Counted from the first letter of the stretch, positions 8,789 through 17,218 are shown. The stretch is DNA of 64,000 nucleotides from Amycolatopsis sp. NBC_01480 (GCF_036227205.1 NZ_CP109442.1:9734001-9798000); one strand, 5' to 3'. The notes: a model not told the origin generated them from the letters alone. Numbers and translations: made by a program.

Positions 8789-9916
8789 TCAGCCGCCCTT
8801 CGCCGCGCCGGCGACCGCCTCGGCGACCGCCGGCACCAGAGCCTCGTCGAAGACACTGGGCACGATGTGCTCCCGATCGAGATCGCCGCCCACCACTCCG
8901 GCCAGGGCGCGCGCGGCCGCGAGCAGCATGCGGGTCGTCACCCGGACGGCACCGGAGTCGAGCAGGCCCCGGAACATCCCGGGGAACACCAGCACGTTGT
9001 TGATCTGGTTGGCCATATCGCTGCGACCGGTCGCGACGACCTCAGCGTGCTCGCGCGCGGCCTCCGGGTCGACCTCGGGATCCGGGTTCGCCAGCCCGAA
9101 GACGATCGCCCGGTCGGCCATCCGCCCGATGTCCTCCTCGTCGAGCAAGCCGCCGGCGCTCACGCCGATGAAGACGTCCGCCTCGCGCACAACGTCTCGG
9201 AGGCTGCCCTGAGCCGCCCCACCGCGGTTGGTGTGTTCCGCCAGCCAAAGCTTCTCCCCAGTCAGGTCGCGCCCTCCGTGCAGGGCGCCACGACGGTCGC
9301 AGACCACGAGCCGGTCGGCGCTGAAGCCCGCGTTCAGCAGGAGCCGGGTGACGGCCACCCCGGCTGCCCCGGCGCCGGAGACCACCACCGAGGTGCCCGC
9401 GGGCTCGCGACCGGTCAGTTCGAGCGCATTGTGCAAGGCGGCCAGCACAGCCACCGCGGTCCCATGCTGGTCGTCGTGGAACACGGGCACCTCGAGTTCG
9501 TCGTGCAGCCGGCGCTCCACGGTGAAGCACCGGGGCGCGGCGATGTCTTCGAGGTTGATCGCGCCGAACGACGTAGCCAGGTCCTTGACGGTGCGGACCA
9601 GATCGTCCGGCTCACGGCTGACTGGGCAGATCGGCCAGGCGTCGACGTCGGCGAAGCGTTTGAGCAGCGCCGCCTTGCCCTCCATCACCGGCAGTGCCGC
9701 CGCCGGGCCCTGGTCGCCCAGCCCCAGCAGGGCCGAACCGTCGGAAACAATCGCGACGGAGTTGGCTTTCACCGTCTCCCGCGCGAGCACCGACGGGTCA
9801 TCGGCGACCCGCTTCGCCAGCTCGGCGACCCCGGGCGTGTACTGCTCGGCCAAATCGTCGGCGTCCTCCAGCCGCACCCGGGCGGTGACCTGTACCTTTC
9901 CGCAGCTTCGAGTCAT
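8789..9916 (-). CDS. NAD-dependent malic enzyme
   Basis: A 375-residue short-form bacterial malic enzyme, which decarboxylates malate to pyruvate with reduction of NAD(P). Family features in order: YTPGVAELAKRVADDPS near residue 26, the catalytic Lys region in VMEGKAALLKRFADVDAWP, NLEDIAAPRCF with the metal-binding Glu/Asp, VFHDDQHGTAVAVLAALHNA near residue 145, and the Rossmann motif VVSGAGAAGVAV. The C-terminus has FGLANPDPEV and NQINNVLVFPGMFRG. ATG 9916 lies only 10 nt from a promoter-like -10, so the message may be nearly leaderless. It lies upstream of aconitase on the same strand, a pairing of TCA-cycle functions. Confidence 0.92.
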   Translation of the reverse strand: MTRSCGKVQVTARVRLEDADDLAEQYTPGVAELAKRVADDPSVLARETVKANSVAIVSDGSALLGLGDQGPAAALPVMEGKAALLKRFADVDAWPICPVSREPDDLVRTVKDLATSFGAINLEDIAAPRCFTVERRLHDELEVPVFHDDQHGTAVAVLAALHNALELTGREPAGTSVVVSGAGAAGVAVTRLLLNAGFSADRLVVCDRRGALHGGRDLTGEKLWLAEHTNRGGAAQGSLRDVVREADVFIGVSAGGLLDEEDIGRMADRAIVFGLANPDPEVDPEAAREHAEVVATGRSDMANQINNVLVFPGMFRGLLDSGAVRVTTRMLLAAARALAGVVGGDLDREHIVPSVFDEALVPAVAEAVAGAAKGG

Positions 9917-9925
9917 GGCCGCCGG

Positions 9926-9952
9926 ATACCCCGCCGCGCCCGCAGCTGAACC
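9926..9952 (-). promoter_or_regulatory. Putative SigB-type promoter of the malic enzyme gene
   Basis: On the minus strand GGTT (9952-9949) and GGGTAT (9931-9926) are separated by 17 nt, one more than the usual 14-16. The -10 ends 9 nt before the ATG at 9916. Confidence 0.35.
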
Positions 9953-10112
9953 GGAGCGCGAGCTTGTTCACCAAGGCGAGGTGCCCGGGACCGGCCACCG
10001 CCTTGCCCAGCGGCCGGAGCACCTGAACGTCGAGTGCGAGCCCGGATTCACGGTGCTCGTCGGGCCGAGGGCGACACTGGATCGACCAGTGCGACGGCAC
10101 CGCCGGCTGACG

Positions 10113-10934
10113 TCAGTCGAGGACCAGCGCCGCGTCCGGCTCGGTCACCCGGAAGCTGAAGCTCTCTTCCAGGTAGAGCGTGAGCGTCTCGGCGTCGTGC
10201 TGGCTGTAGCCGACCGAGAGGTCCTGGCCGAGTTCCAGGACGAAGTCCCCGCCGGCCAGGCTGAGCACGACGGCGCCGGTGATGCCCGGGGTGCGTTTGA
10301 CCCGGCCGCCGCCGAGCGCGCGGCGCAGGTGGTCCAGCACGAGCAGGCCGCCGTGCTCGGTGCTCTCCACGATGGCGGTGTGGCCCTCCGGGTTGATCGC
10401 CAGCGCGTAGGGTCCGTCGATCCCGTTGCAGCGCAACGTGTTCACCGCGTTCGCCACCAGGTGCGGATACCGTTCCGGGTCGATGCCCAGCGTTCCGTGC
10501 TCGTACGGGCTGGCGTCGATGATCCCGCCGATTCCGGCCTCCGGCCAGCCGTGGAACACCGCCCGGTTCTCGATGAGCCCTACCTGGGCGGCCGCCTGGT
10601 CCAGGTCGTCGAGTTCCAGGTCGTCGGCTCCGCGTTCGGCGTCCTCCAGCTCGGCGCGCTCGACGGTGAACGGCACGCGCACCTCGACCAGCGGCAGGAC
10701 CCGGCGCTGCCGGACAGCGGTCTCGCGCTCCCGGGCACTTTCCGGAGCGTCGATGCGACGGGTCCGGCCGAGCGAGGTAGCCGAGTGCGCCCAGCCTTGC
10801 GGCCCTTCGACGTCGACCACCTTGCGGGCCGCGAGGTGCGTAACCAGCCGTTCCCGCGCTTCGTCGTCGATCTGGTGCCAGCCTTCGGCCGGGATCGGCG
10901 CGAGTTCGCGCATGAGGTGGTTCATCGTGTTCAC
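10113..10934 (-). CDS. Family 1 encapsulin nanocompartment shell protein
   Basis: A 273-residue homologue of linocin M18/encapsulin shell proteins, which have the HK97 capsid fold and self-assemble into a protein compartment. The start region MNHLMRELAPIPAEGWHQIDDEA matches the family N-terminus. The middle has VPFTVERAELEDAERGADD and ENRAVFHGWPEAGIGGI, and the C-terminus GDFVLELGQDLSVGYSQHDAETLTLYLEESFSFRV, the shell E-loop/A-domain ending usual for the family. GTG 10934 overlaps the cargo gene stop (GTGA); ATG 10925 fits family length better. It lies directly downstream of a hemerythrin cargo gene with which it is translationally coupled. Confidence 0.95.
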   Translation of the reverse strand: MNTMNHLMRELAPIPAEGWHQIDDEARERLVTHLAARKVVDVEGPQGWAHSATSLGRTRRIDAPESARERETAVRQRRVLPLVEVRVPFTVERAELEDAERGADDLELDDLDQAAAQVGLIENRAVFHGWPEAGIGGIIDASPYEHGTLGIDPERYPHLVANAVNTLRCNGIDGPYALAINPEGHTAIVESTEHGGLLVLDHLRRALGGGRVKRTPGITGAVVLSLAGGDFVLELGQDLSVGYSQHDAETLTLYLEESFSFRVTEPDAALVLD

Positions 10935-11497
10935 CGCTCTTTCAGTCCGCCGATGCCGAGGGAACCGTCTTGCGGGGTGTCCTTGCCGGCCTTTTCCTCC
11001 TGCTTGGCGACGTAGCGCTCAGGGTCGACGTCGCCGGTGTCGATGCCGTGGCCGTCCTCGTGCTCGGCCTTGAACGCGAGGAACCTGCGGCCGAGCTCTT
11101 CGCGCAGCCCCGGGCCGGCGTGCCGGCGGAAGTCGGCGAGCGCGTCGTCCTCCTCTTCGGCCATGTGCTCGCTGTTGGCCGTGCGGGCCTGGCGTACCGC
11201 GGCCTGCCAGGCCGCGCTGCCGGCCGGGTGCCGCCTGGTTTCAGCGACCGCGTCGCGGATGTCGTTGTGGTCGCCGACGGCGTCGAGTGTCTCGTCCTCC
11301 GCGTCGGCGCCGCGCTGGATCAGCTCGGGGTAGAAGACGGCTTCCTCGGCCGCGGCGTGCAGGTCCAGCAGTGTCGCGAGGGGCGCCCACGCCCGCGCCA
11401 GCTCGTCCGGGGAGTCCAGGTCGTCCAGCTCGGCGAAGGCCCGGCGGAACCGATCGTGGTCGTCGAGGATCAGGCTGGTGATGTCGGTCATGGCCAT
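10931..11497 (-). CDS. Hemerythrin-domain encapsulin cargo protein
   Basis: A 188-residue protein. Residues 1-150 form a hemerythrin-like four-helix bundle with di-iron ligands of the expected kind: DDHDRFRRAF, LDLHAAAEEAVFYPEL, GDHNDIRDAV and SEHMAEEEDDAL. A flexible charged linker follows, then the C-terminal DGSLGIGGLKER. That tail is nearly identical to the known encapsulin targeting peptide (consensus SLGIGSLK-like). The gene therefore encodes cargo for the shell gene that overlaps it by 4 nt. Starts at 11497 (ATG GCC ATG) or 11491 are both possible; neither has a strong ribosome binding site. A role in iron/oxygen or nitrosative stress handling inside the compartment is inferred from studied hemerythrin-encapsulins. 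Confidence 0.93.
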   Translation of the reverse strand: MAMTDITSLILDDHDRFRRAFAELDDLDSPDELARAWAPLATLLDLHAAAEEAVFYPELIQRGADAEDETLDAVGDHNDIRDAVAETRRHPAGSAAWQAAVRQARTANSEHMAEEEDDALADFRRHAGPGLREELGRRFLAFKAEHEDGHGIDTGDVDPERYVAKQEEKAGKDTPQDGSLGIGGLKER

Positions 11498-11664
11498 CGA
11501 AGGTAGGCCGCCGGTCAGTGCTTCGCTTGTTGGGCCACCGTCGGGCGCTCGCCCGTTCCCGTGCGAAGACGGCACCGCCCGGGCATGATGACCTGGGTTG
11601 AGCAGCCAGCCCTGGACCTTTCCTGCCCACGGCGTGAGCCGGGCGGCCGAGCACGGGAACTGTG

Positions 11665-12036
11665 ATGAGCGAGCTGACTGATCCTGCGACCGACCCACCG
11701 GGGACGCTCCGCATCGGACGGGCCGACCGGCCGCCGGTGGCCGTGCTGGCGGTGAGCGGCGACGTCGACACGTGCACCGCCCCGCGCGTGACGGCGGCAG
11801 TCGCCGAGGTCCTCACCGAGGCGCCGCCGGTGCTGGTGCTCGATCTGACCGCGGTGGAGTTCCTGGCCTCGCCGGGCTTGACCGCGCTGCTGACCATCCG
11901 GCGGGGCATGCCGGCCGGCACCGAGCTGCGGATCGTCGCGTCCGGACGCGCGACCCTGCGCCCGATCCAGCTCACCGGGCTGGAGCCGGGCCTGCCGCTC
12001 TACCGCACGCTGGAGCAGGCCCTGGCCGCGCCGTGA
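11665..12036 (+). CDS. STAS-domain anti-anti-sigma factor
   Basis: The 123-residue protein is a single STAS domain (SpoIIAA/RsbV type), preceded by about 20 polar residues. It has VAVLAVSGDVDTCTAPRVT near residue 30, then LVLDLTAVEFLASPGLTALL, where Ser of the ASPG motif corresponds to the regulatory phosphoserine. Such proteins bind an anti-sigma kinase to release a sigma factor. The gene converges with the PP2C phosphatase gene (stop codons 1 nt apart), and an anti-sigma kinase gene lies 1.4 kb away, so all three partner-switch classes are adjacent. Confidence 0.9.
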   Translation: MSELTDPATDPPGTLRIGRADRPPVAVLAVSGDVDTCTAPRVTAAVAEVLTEAPPVLVLDLTAVEFLASPGLTALLTIRRGMPAGTELRIVASGRATLRPIQLTGLEPGLPLYRTLEQALAAP

Positions 12037-12037
12037 A

Positions 12038-13249
12038 TCACGGCCCGGCCGGGCGCAGGAGCACCACCAGCGCGACGTCGTCCGGCGAGGGCCGGGCGCC
12101 CACCATCGCGGCCATGACGCGCGAACAGGCCCGCTCCGGGTCCTCGACCCGGAGCAGCTCGGTGAGCTGCCGCATCCCCTCGTCGACCGGCCGGTCCCGG
12201 CGCTCGACGAGGCCGTCGGTGTAGAACGCAGCGACGGTGCCCGGCGCCAGCGGCACCATGGTGGTGCGCCGGCGGGGCGTCCCGAGGCTCAGGCCGATCG
12301 GCGGGTCGGCCGGAGCGGTCACGAGCCCGGCCGGGCGGCCCGCCGAGACCACGACCGGCGGCAGGTGCCCGGCCAGTGACAGCGCCAGCTGCTCGTGCCC
12401 GGCGTCGAGCACGCCGTAGGCCACCGTCGCCATCACGCCGTGTTCGAAATGATTGGCCTTGCGGTCCAGCTTGCCGAGCACCTCGGCCGGGTCGTCGCAG
12501 TCCAGGGCATAGGCGCGCAGGGCGCTGCGGAGGCGGCCCATGATCACCGCCGCGTCCAGGCCGTGGCCCGACACGTCGCCCATCACGATGCCGAGCCGGT
12601 CTCCGGGCAGCCGGAAGAGGTCGTACCAGTCCCCGCCCAGTCCCGCGCCGGCACCCGGTACGTAGCGGGCGGCCGCGCGGAGGCCGTCGATCTCGGGCAG
12701 CTTGCCCGGCAGCAGGCTGCGCTGCAGCGCGATGGTCGCTGCCTGGTTCTGCCGCAGGGTCTCGGATCGCAGGACGGCCGCCAGGTGGTCGGCGAGCAAC
12801 CGGACGACCTCGATGTCGGTGGTGGTGAACCGGCGCTGGTCCACGGACCCGACGTGCAGGACACCGACCAGCTCGGCGCCGGCGAGCATCGGCACGCCGA
12901 GCATCGTGCGCAGGCCGCGTTCCCACAGCAGGGAGTTCACTACCGTCGTCTCGTCGACCCGGTCGATGACGACCGGCTCGCGGCGCGCGGCCACAGTGCC
13001 GGCGAACCCGGCGCCCACCGACACCCGCACACCCTGGTAGACCTCCTCCTCGAGACCGGCCGCGGCGATGGCGACCAGGTGCTGCGAGGGAGGTTCGTGC
13101 CGCAGCACCGTCGCCGTGTCGACCCCGAGAACCGCACACGCCCGGGCGAGCGTCTCCTCGATTCCGCCGGCCCGCCCGGCCGGCCCCTCGTAGCCGGTGA
13201 TCTCGCTCAGCCGGGTGCGGAACTCCGGCTCCGGCACATCGTGCGTCAT
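12038..13249 (-). CDS. GAF-PP2C (SpoIIE-type) serine phosphatase
   Basis: A 403-residue protein. An N-terminal GAF sensor domain (about residues 25-175: VGAGFAGTVAARREPVVI, LRTMLGVPMLAGAELVGVLHVGS) is followed by a SpoIIE/RsbU-type PP2C domain from about residue 185. The metal-binding motifs GGDWYDLF, VMGDVSGHGLDAA and FYTDGLVERRD and the terminal SPDDVALVVL are all present, so it should be catalytically competent. It would dephosphorylate an anti-anti-sigma factor such as the neighbouring STAS protein. ATG 13249 is the best start (MTHDVPEPEF). Confidence 0.9.
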   Translation of the reverse strand: MTHDVPEPEFRTRLSEITGYEGPAGRAGGIEETLARACAVLGVDTATVLRHEPPSQHLVAIAAAGLEEEVYQGVRVSVGAGFAGTVAARREPVVIDRVDETTVVNSLLWERGLRTMLGVPMLAGAELVGVLHVGSVDQRRFTTTDIEVVRLLADHLAAVLRSETLRQNQAATIALQRSLLPGKLPEIDGLRAAARYVPGAGAGLGGDWYDLFRLPGDRLGIVMGDVSGHGLDAAVIMGRLRSALRAYALDCDDPAEVLGKLDRKANHFEHGVMATVAYGVLDAGHEQLALSLAGHLPPVVVSAGRPAGLVTAPADPPIGLSLGTPRRRTTMVPLAPGTVAAFYTDGLVERRDRPVDEGMRQLTELLRVEDPERACSRVMAAMVGARPSPDDVALVVLLRPAGP

Positions 13250-13414
13250 GGACAGACCGTAGCCGGGCTGCCCCGACCCGCGACGGAGCAGGTCGCCCGC
13301 CGTATGGCGTCTCCGCCGGGCTCGGCAGTACCGTCGGGCCGCCGGGCGGGAACCGGTTCCCGATGCGACGATCGGTCCCGGGGCGCCCGGGCCGGGATCT
13401 GCCGGCTCTCCCAG

Positions 13415-13439
13415 GTGTGTGGTCGGCCGATCCGGGTAT
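13415..13439 (+). promoter_or_regulatory. Putative SigB-type promoter of the anti-sigma kinase gene
   Basis: GTGT (13415-13418), a 15-nt spacer and GGGTAT (13434-13439) lie upstream of the GTG at 13482. If real, the kinase gene is controlled by the same sigma class it probably restrains, a common autoregulatory loop. Confidence 0.5.
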
Positions 13440-13481
13440 GCGGAAGCATCCGTGCAGCGCCAGTGGAGAAAGGGGCCGAAG

Positions 13482-13925
13482 GTGGCAGCTCCCGGCCCAG
13501 GGGCGGACGAAGCGCCCTGGATCATGGACCTGCGGGGTACCGAGCCCGCGCACCTCGCCCGGATCCGCGGCTGGGCGAGATCATCGCTGACCCACCTGGC
13601 GCCCGACCACCTCGAGGACGTCCTGATGGTGACCGAAGAGCTCGCCACCAACGCCTACGTGCACACCGACGGACCCAGCTGGGTGCGCCTGACCGCCCTG
13701 TCACTGCCGTGCCTGGTGGTGGTCGAGGTCGACGATTCCGCGCGCCTGCGCCCCCAGGTCCGCCGGCCGGACGAGACGAGCCTGCGCGGCCGCGGCATGC
13801 AGCTCGTCGACAGCCTCTCCGACACCTGGGGCGTCCACGAAAACCAGGTCGGGAAGACAGTGTGGGCGCGGCTCGGCTGCGGCATCCCGGAGCGGCCCAC
13901 CTGCGGCGCTCCACCGAATTCCTGA
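13482..13925 (+). CDS. RsbW/SpoIIAB-like anti-sigma factor kinase (HATPase_c_2)
   Basis: From GTG 13482 (AAAGG upstream) the 147-residue protein contains a GHKL ATPase fold: LEDVLMVTEELATNAYVHTD with the N-box Glu/Asn, VVVEVDDSARLRPQV with the G1-type Asp, and SLRGRGMQLVDSLSDTWGV, the G2-type glycine loop. These are the hallmarks of anti-sigma kinases that sequester a sigma factor and phosphorylate an anti-anti-sigma factor. An upstream GTG at 13452 would add ten basic residues. No sigma gene is present in the window. Confidence 0.85.
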   Translation: MAAPGPGADEAPWIMDLRGTEPAHLARIRGWARSSLTHLAPDHLEDVLMVTEELATNAYVHTDGPSWVRLTALSLPCLVVVEVDDSARLRPQVRRPDETSLRGRGMQLVDSLSDTWGVHENQVGKTVWARLGCGIPERPTCGAPPNS

Positions 13926-14297
13926 GGGCTTCGCGCCACCGGCGGTAAGGACTCGGTGTTTTCCACGCCGCCGGCGGGTACCCGGCCGACCATGGGCGCC
14001 GAGAAGCTGGTCGTGATCGGAAGCGGGGCGACCGGGAAGGGCTTCCTGCGCGGGGAGACGGCCTCGGGCCAGATCTGCCTGCTGGACGAGAAGACCCGCC
14101 GGCATCAAGACATCGGGCTCGGCCTCGGCCACCCCATGGTCGAGCTGAGCCCCGGACGTGTCCGGGCGGCCCCGGCCCGTTTCCCGTGACGGCAGCAAGT
14201 TCATCGTCTGGTACGAGCGCGGCCGGCGCGCTGACCCACGAGGCACTGACCTGATTCGCGAACGCTGTCCACTGCCGCGGCACACCGAGGAGGCCCC
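13926..14297. other. 372-nt stretch with a SigB-type site and an orphan reading frame
   Basis: The stretch contains the promoter-like element at 13958-13981. An open frame at 13992-14189 (65 codons, MGAEKLVVIGSGATGKG onward) has an N-terminus reminiscent of an FAD/NAD-binding VVIGSGATG motif, but its remainder matches nothing I know. It may be a remnant of a GMC-type oxidoreductase or chance coding. Nothing else is evident up to the ribosome binding site GAGGAGG before 14298. Confidence 0.4.
13958..13981 (+). promoter_or_regulatory. Putative SigB-type promoter, consensus match
   Basis: GTTT (13958-13961), 14 nt and GGGTAC (13976-13981). This is the best-matching site of the set. It points at the acyl-CoA dehydrogenase-like operon beginning at 14298, with the small orphan frame at 13992 in between. 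Confidence 0.5.
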
Positions 14298-15257
14298 ATG
14301 ACCCTGCTGGCGGACACCCCACCGAAACCGTTGCCGCTGCCCCGCACCTCGGAGACGCTCGGCGCGGAGCTGCGGCGGATGCTCGTGGCCGGCGCGCTCG
14401 ACCTGCCGCTGACCGGCCGGGGCGCGCTGCTGCGACGGTGGCGCGAGCTGGCCGGCTTCGGCCGCCGCGATCTGGCTCTCGCCCGGCTCGCCGAAGGCCA
14501 CACCGACGCGGTCGCGATCCTGGCCGAAGCCGGGCAGGCGCCCACATCCCTGTCCCTCTACGGTGTCTGGGCCTCGAAGTCGACCGGGACCGGCGCGAGA
14601 TTCCACAATGGACGGCTGAGCGGGACCGTCCGGTTCTGTTCCGGCCTCACCGTCCTCGACCGCGCCCTCGTCGCGGCCGGCGACCAGCTGGCCGAGGTGG
14701 ACCTGTCCGCGGCCGGGGTGGAACGCCATCCGGACGCATGGCAAGCGGTCGGCATGGACGCCTCCGACAGCGGGGACGTGGTCTTCGACGACGTCCCCGT
14801 CGAACGGCTGGTCGGGCCGCCCGGCTGGTACCTCGCGCGGCGCGGGTTCGTCCTCGGCGGCACCGGGGTGGCCGCGGTCTGGCTCGGCGGCGCCGCCGGA
14901 GTGCTCGACTCGGTGGGCGAAACCCTGCGGGTCAAGGCGGACGGCCATCAGCTCGCGCACTTCGGCGCCCTCCACGCGGCGCTGCGCGGATCCGAAGCAC
15001 TGCTGGCTTCCGCCGCCGCGACGATCGAGCAGGCCCCCGGCCCGGGCTTGCTGAACGACACCTGCCGGGCGAGCGTCGAACGGACCGCCCGCGACGTGGT
15101 CGATCTCGCGCCGCGCATCACCGGCGCCGGGCCGCTGTGCCGCGACCGGCGATTCGCTCAGCAGCTGGCCGATCTCCAGGTGTTCATCCGGCAGCACCAC
15201 GGCGAGCGGGATCTCGCCGCGCTGGGCCGGGCCGTGCTCGGCGAGGCCGGCGCATGA
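14298..15257 (+). CDS. Acyl-CoA dehydrogenase-like protein
   Basis: A 319-residue shortened acyl-CoA-dehydrogenase-fold protein. It has the middle beta-domain pattern (GVWASKSTGTGARF, LSGTVRFCSGLTVLDRALV, MDASDSGDVVFDDVPV) and a helical C-terminal half. It lacks the N-terminal helical length of full-size enzymes (about 380 residues) and no obvious catalytic Glu is assignable. ATG 14298 follows GAGGAGG. Its stop overlaps the next start (ATGA), so it is the first gene of a coupled three-gene operon with a PIG-L/methyltransferase fusion and a glycosyltransferase. That set recurs in diverse bacteria without a known product. Confidence 0.8.
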   Translation: MTLLADTPPKPLPLPRTSETLGAELRRMLVAGALDLPLTGRGALLRRWRELAGFGRRDLALARLAEGHTDAVAILAEAGQAPTSLSLYGVWASKSTGTGARFHNGRLSGTVRFCSGLTVLDRALVAAGDQLAEVDLSAAGVERHPDAWQAVGMDASDSGDVVFDDVPVERLVGPPGWYLARRGFVLGGTGVAAVWLGGAAGVLDSVGETLRVKADGHQLAHFGALHAALRGSEALLASAAATIEQAPGPGLLNDTCRASVERTARDVVDLAPRITGAGPLCRDRRFAQQLADLQVFIRQHHGERDLAALGRAVLGEAGA

Positions 15258-16519
15258 GGCCGTTCGTCCCGGAGACCGAGTGGACGCGCACGTTTCCCGC
15301 CTGGCCGGAGCAGGAGTTCCGCCACGCGCTGATCGTCGCCGCGCATCCCGACGACGAGACGCTGGGCGCCAGTGGCCTGCTCCAGCACCTGCACGCGGCG
15401 GGCACCACGGTCTCGCTGGTGGTGGCGACGGACGGCGAGGCCGCGTTTCCCGATTCGGGCGCGGCCGAGCGCCGCGAGCTGGGTCGTGCCCGGCGCGAGG
15501 AGCTGGCCCGGTCCCTGGCCGCGCAGGGGCTGCCGGTGGAGCCGGTCTGGCTGGGCCTGCCCGATTCGGACCTGACCGCCCACAGCCACGAACTCGTGGA
15601 CGCGCTCCGGGCCCACGCGGTGGGTGCCGATCTGTGCCTCATGCCCTGGCCCGAGGACCCGCACCCGGACCACCAGGCCGCCGGGCGGGCCGCGCTGGCC
15701 GTCGCCCCGGACTCAGCGCACTGCTGGTCCTACCCCATCTGGCTGTGGCACTGGCGCGAACCCGACGCCGCCGGCATACCCTGGCACCTCGGGCACTCCT
15801 ACCGGCTCACCACCGGCGAACGGTCGGCGAAGGCCGCCGCGATCCGCGAATTCACCTCGCAGCTTCGCCCCGGGCCCCGAGGCGAAGCACCGATCCTGCC
15901 CGCGGAGGCGCTGGCCCACTTCGACCGCCCGGTGGAAACGTTCTTCCGGCAACCACCGGAACGCTCGGCGCCGGTCGCCCGGTTCGCCGAACTGTACGAC
16001 GGCGCGGACGATCCGTGGCAGGTCGAATCCCGTTGGTATGAAAGACGAAAGCGCGCGTTGCTCCTGGCCTCGCTGCCCCGGGCGCGCTACGGCACGATCG
16101 TCGAACCCGGCTGCGGGACGGGAACACTGACCAGGCAGCTGGCCGGCCGGTGCGACCGCTTGGTCGCGTTCGACCCGGTGCCCGCCGCCGTGGCCCAGGC
16201 CCGTGCGGCCGCGCCGGGCGCCGACGTCCGCCACGGACTGGTGCCGGACGCGATCCCGCCCGGCCCGGTCGACCTGTTCGTCTACAGCGAACTCCTGTAC
16301 TACCTGGACGAGACGGACCTCGAGAAGACGATCGAGGCCTCGGTGGCCGCGCTGCGCCCCGGTGGCGACCTGGTAGCCGTGCACTGGTTGCCGTGGGCGC
16401 CGGAGGCCCCGCACGAGGGCGCCGCCGTGCACGAGCGGCTCGCCGCGCATCCCGCCCTCGACCCCCTGGTGACTCATCTCGACGAGCAGTTCCGCCTGGA
16501 CGTGCTGAGGCGCCGGTGA
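15254..16519 (+). CDS. Bifunctional PIG-L deacetylase / SAM-dependent methyltransferase
   Basis: A 421-residue fusion. Residues 1-215 are a PIG-L/LmbE zinc N-deacetylase: ALIVAAHPDDETLGASGLL carries the metal-binding HPDDE, and EDPHPDHQAAGRAAL the second metal His. Residues 250-421 form a NodS-like class I methyltransferase: IVEPGCGTGTLTRQLAG (SAM loop), LVAFDPVPAAVAQAR and LFVYSELLYYLDETDLEK. Both active sites look intact. The fusion suggests sequential removal of an N-acyl group and methylation on one sugar or amine substrate. It overlaps the acyl-CoA-dehydrogenase-like gene and the glycosyltransferase gene by 4 nt each. Confidence 0.93.
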   Translation: MRPFVPETEWTRTFPAWPEQEFRHALIVAAHPDDETLGASGLLQHLHAAGTTVSLVVATDGEAAFPDSGAAERRELGRARREELARSLAAQGLPVEPVWLGLPDSDLTAHSHELVDALRAHAVGADLCLMPWPEDPHPDHQAAGRAALAVAPDSAHCWSYPIWLWHWREPDAAGIPWHLGHSYRLTTGERSAKAAAIREFTSQLRPGPRGEAPILPAEALAHFDRPVETFFRQPPERSAPVARFAELYDGADDPWQVESRWYERRKRALLLASLPRARYGTIVEPGCGTGTLTRQLAGRCDRLVAFDPVPAAVAQARAAAPGADVRHGLVPDAIPPGPVDLFVYSELLYYLDETDLEKTIEASVAALRPGGDLVAVHWLPWAPEAPHEGAAVHERLAAHPALDPLVTHLDEQFRLDVLRRR

Positions 16520-17208
16520 TCACCGCGGTCGCCGTCGTCCTGCCCGCACGCGACGAAGCCCCCTCGATTCCCGGCTGCCTGCACGCGATCCGGCGTTCGC
16601 TGCGGCGGCTGCCGGTGTCGGTCGAGCGGACCGTCGTCCTGGTCGCCGACCGGTGCACCGACGACACCGCCGACCGAGCCCGGTCCTCGGCCGAGGTGGT
16701 CGTCAGCCACGCGCCACTGACCATCGGCGAGCTCCGCGATCTGGGCTGCCGCACCGCGCTTTCACGCCTGACCGGGCATCGGGCATCGGAAGTGCTGCTG
16801 CTCAACACCGACGCGGACAGTGAAGTGGACCAGCACTGGGCAGCCCGGCACCTGGCCCGCGCCCAGCACGGCGGCCACGCCACGACCGGCCCGGCCCACC
16901 TCATCGGCCCGCCGCCAGGCGGCCCCGGCGCCGCTGCGCGCTACCGGAAACTGGTCGAAACAGCAGACCGCGAGGCCGGCAACGTCTACGGAGCCAACCT
17001 CGCGGTCCGCGCCGACGCCTACACCGCCGTCGGCGGATTCGGCCGCATCGCCACCGGCGAAGACCATTCCCTGTGGCGCCGTCTCGAAAACGCCGGATAC
17101 CGGCTGGCACAGGAGCCCGGCGCCCTGGTCCGCACCAGCGCACGACTCGACGGGCGGGCACCCGGCGGATTGTCGGCGCTGCTGCGCACGCTCGCCTCAG
17201 GACGGTAA
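16516..17208 (+). CDS. Family 2 glycosyltransferase
   Basis: A 230-residue GT-A type glycosyltransferase starting at GTG 16516, overlapping the previous stop (GTGA). It begins VITAVAVVLPARDEAPSIPG, then has RTVVLVADRCTDDTADRA for nucleotide-sugar binding, NTDADSEVDQHW as the DxD-type metal motif and GGFGRIATGEDHSLWRRL, the family's ED acceptor-site motif. No membrane segment is visible, so it acts in the cytosol or at the membrane surface. Last gene of the three-gene operon, it ends 10 nt before the convergent P450 gene. Confidence 0.9.
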   Translation: MITAVAVVLPARDEAPSIPGCLHAIRRSLRRLPVSVERTVVLVADRCTDDTADRARSSAEVVVSHAPLTIGELRDLGCRTALSRLTGHRASEVLLLNTDADSEVDQHWAARHLARAQHGGHATTGPAHLIGPPPGGPGAAARYRKLVETADREAGNVYGANLAVRADAYTAVGGFGRIATGEDHSLWRRLENAGYRLAQEPGALVRTSARLDGRAPGGLSALLRTLASGR

Positions 17209-17218
17209 CGGCGCAGGT

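Noticed and set aside
9917..10112. Possible small gene between encapsulin and malic enzyme
   Set aside because: Open frames exist but none has a ribosome binding site or any family similarity.
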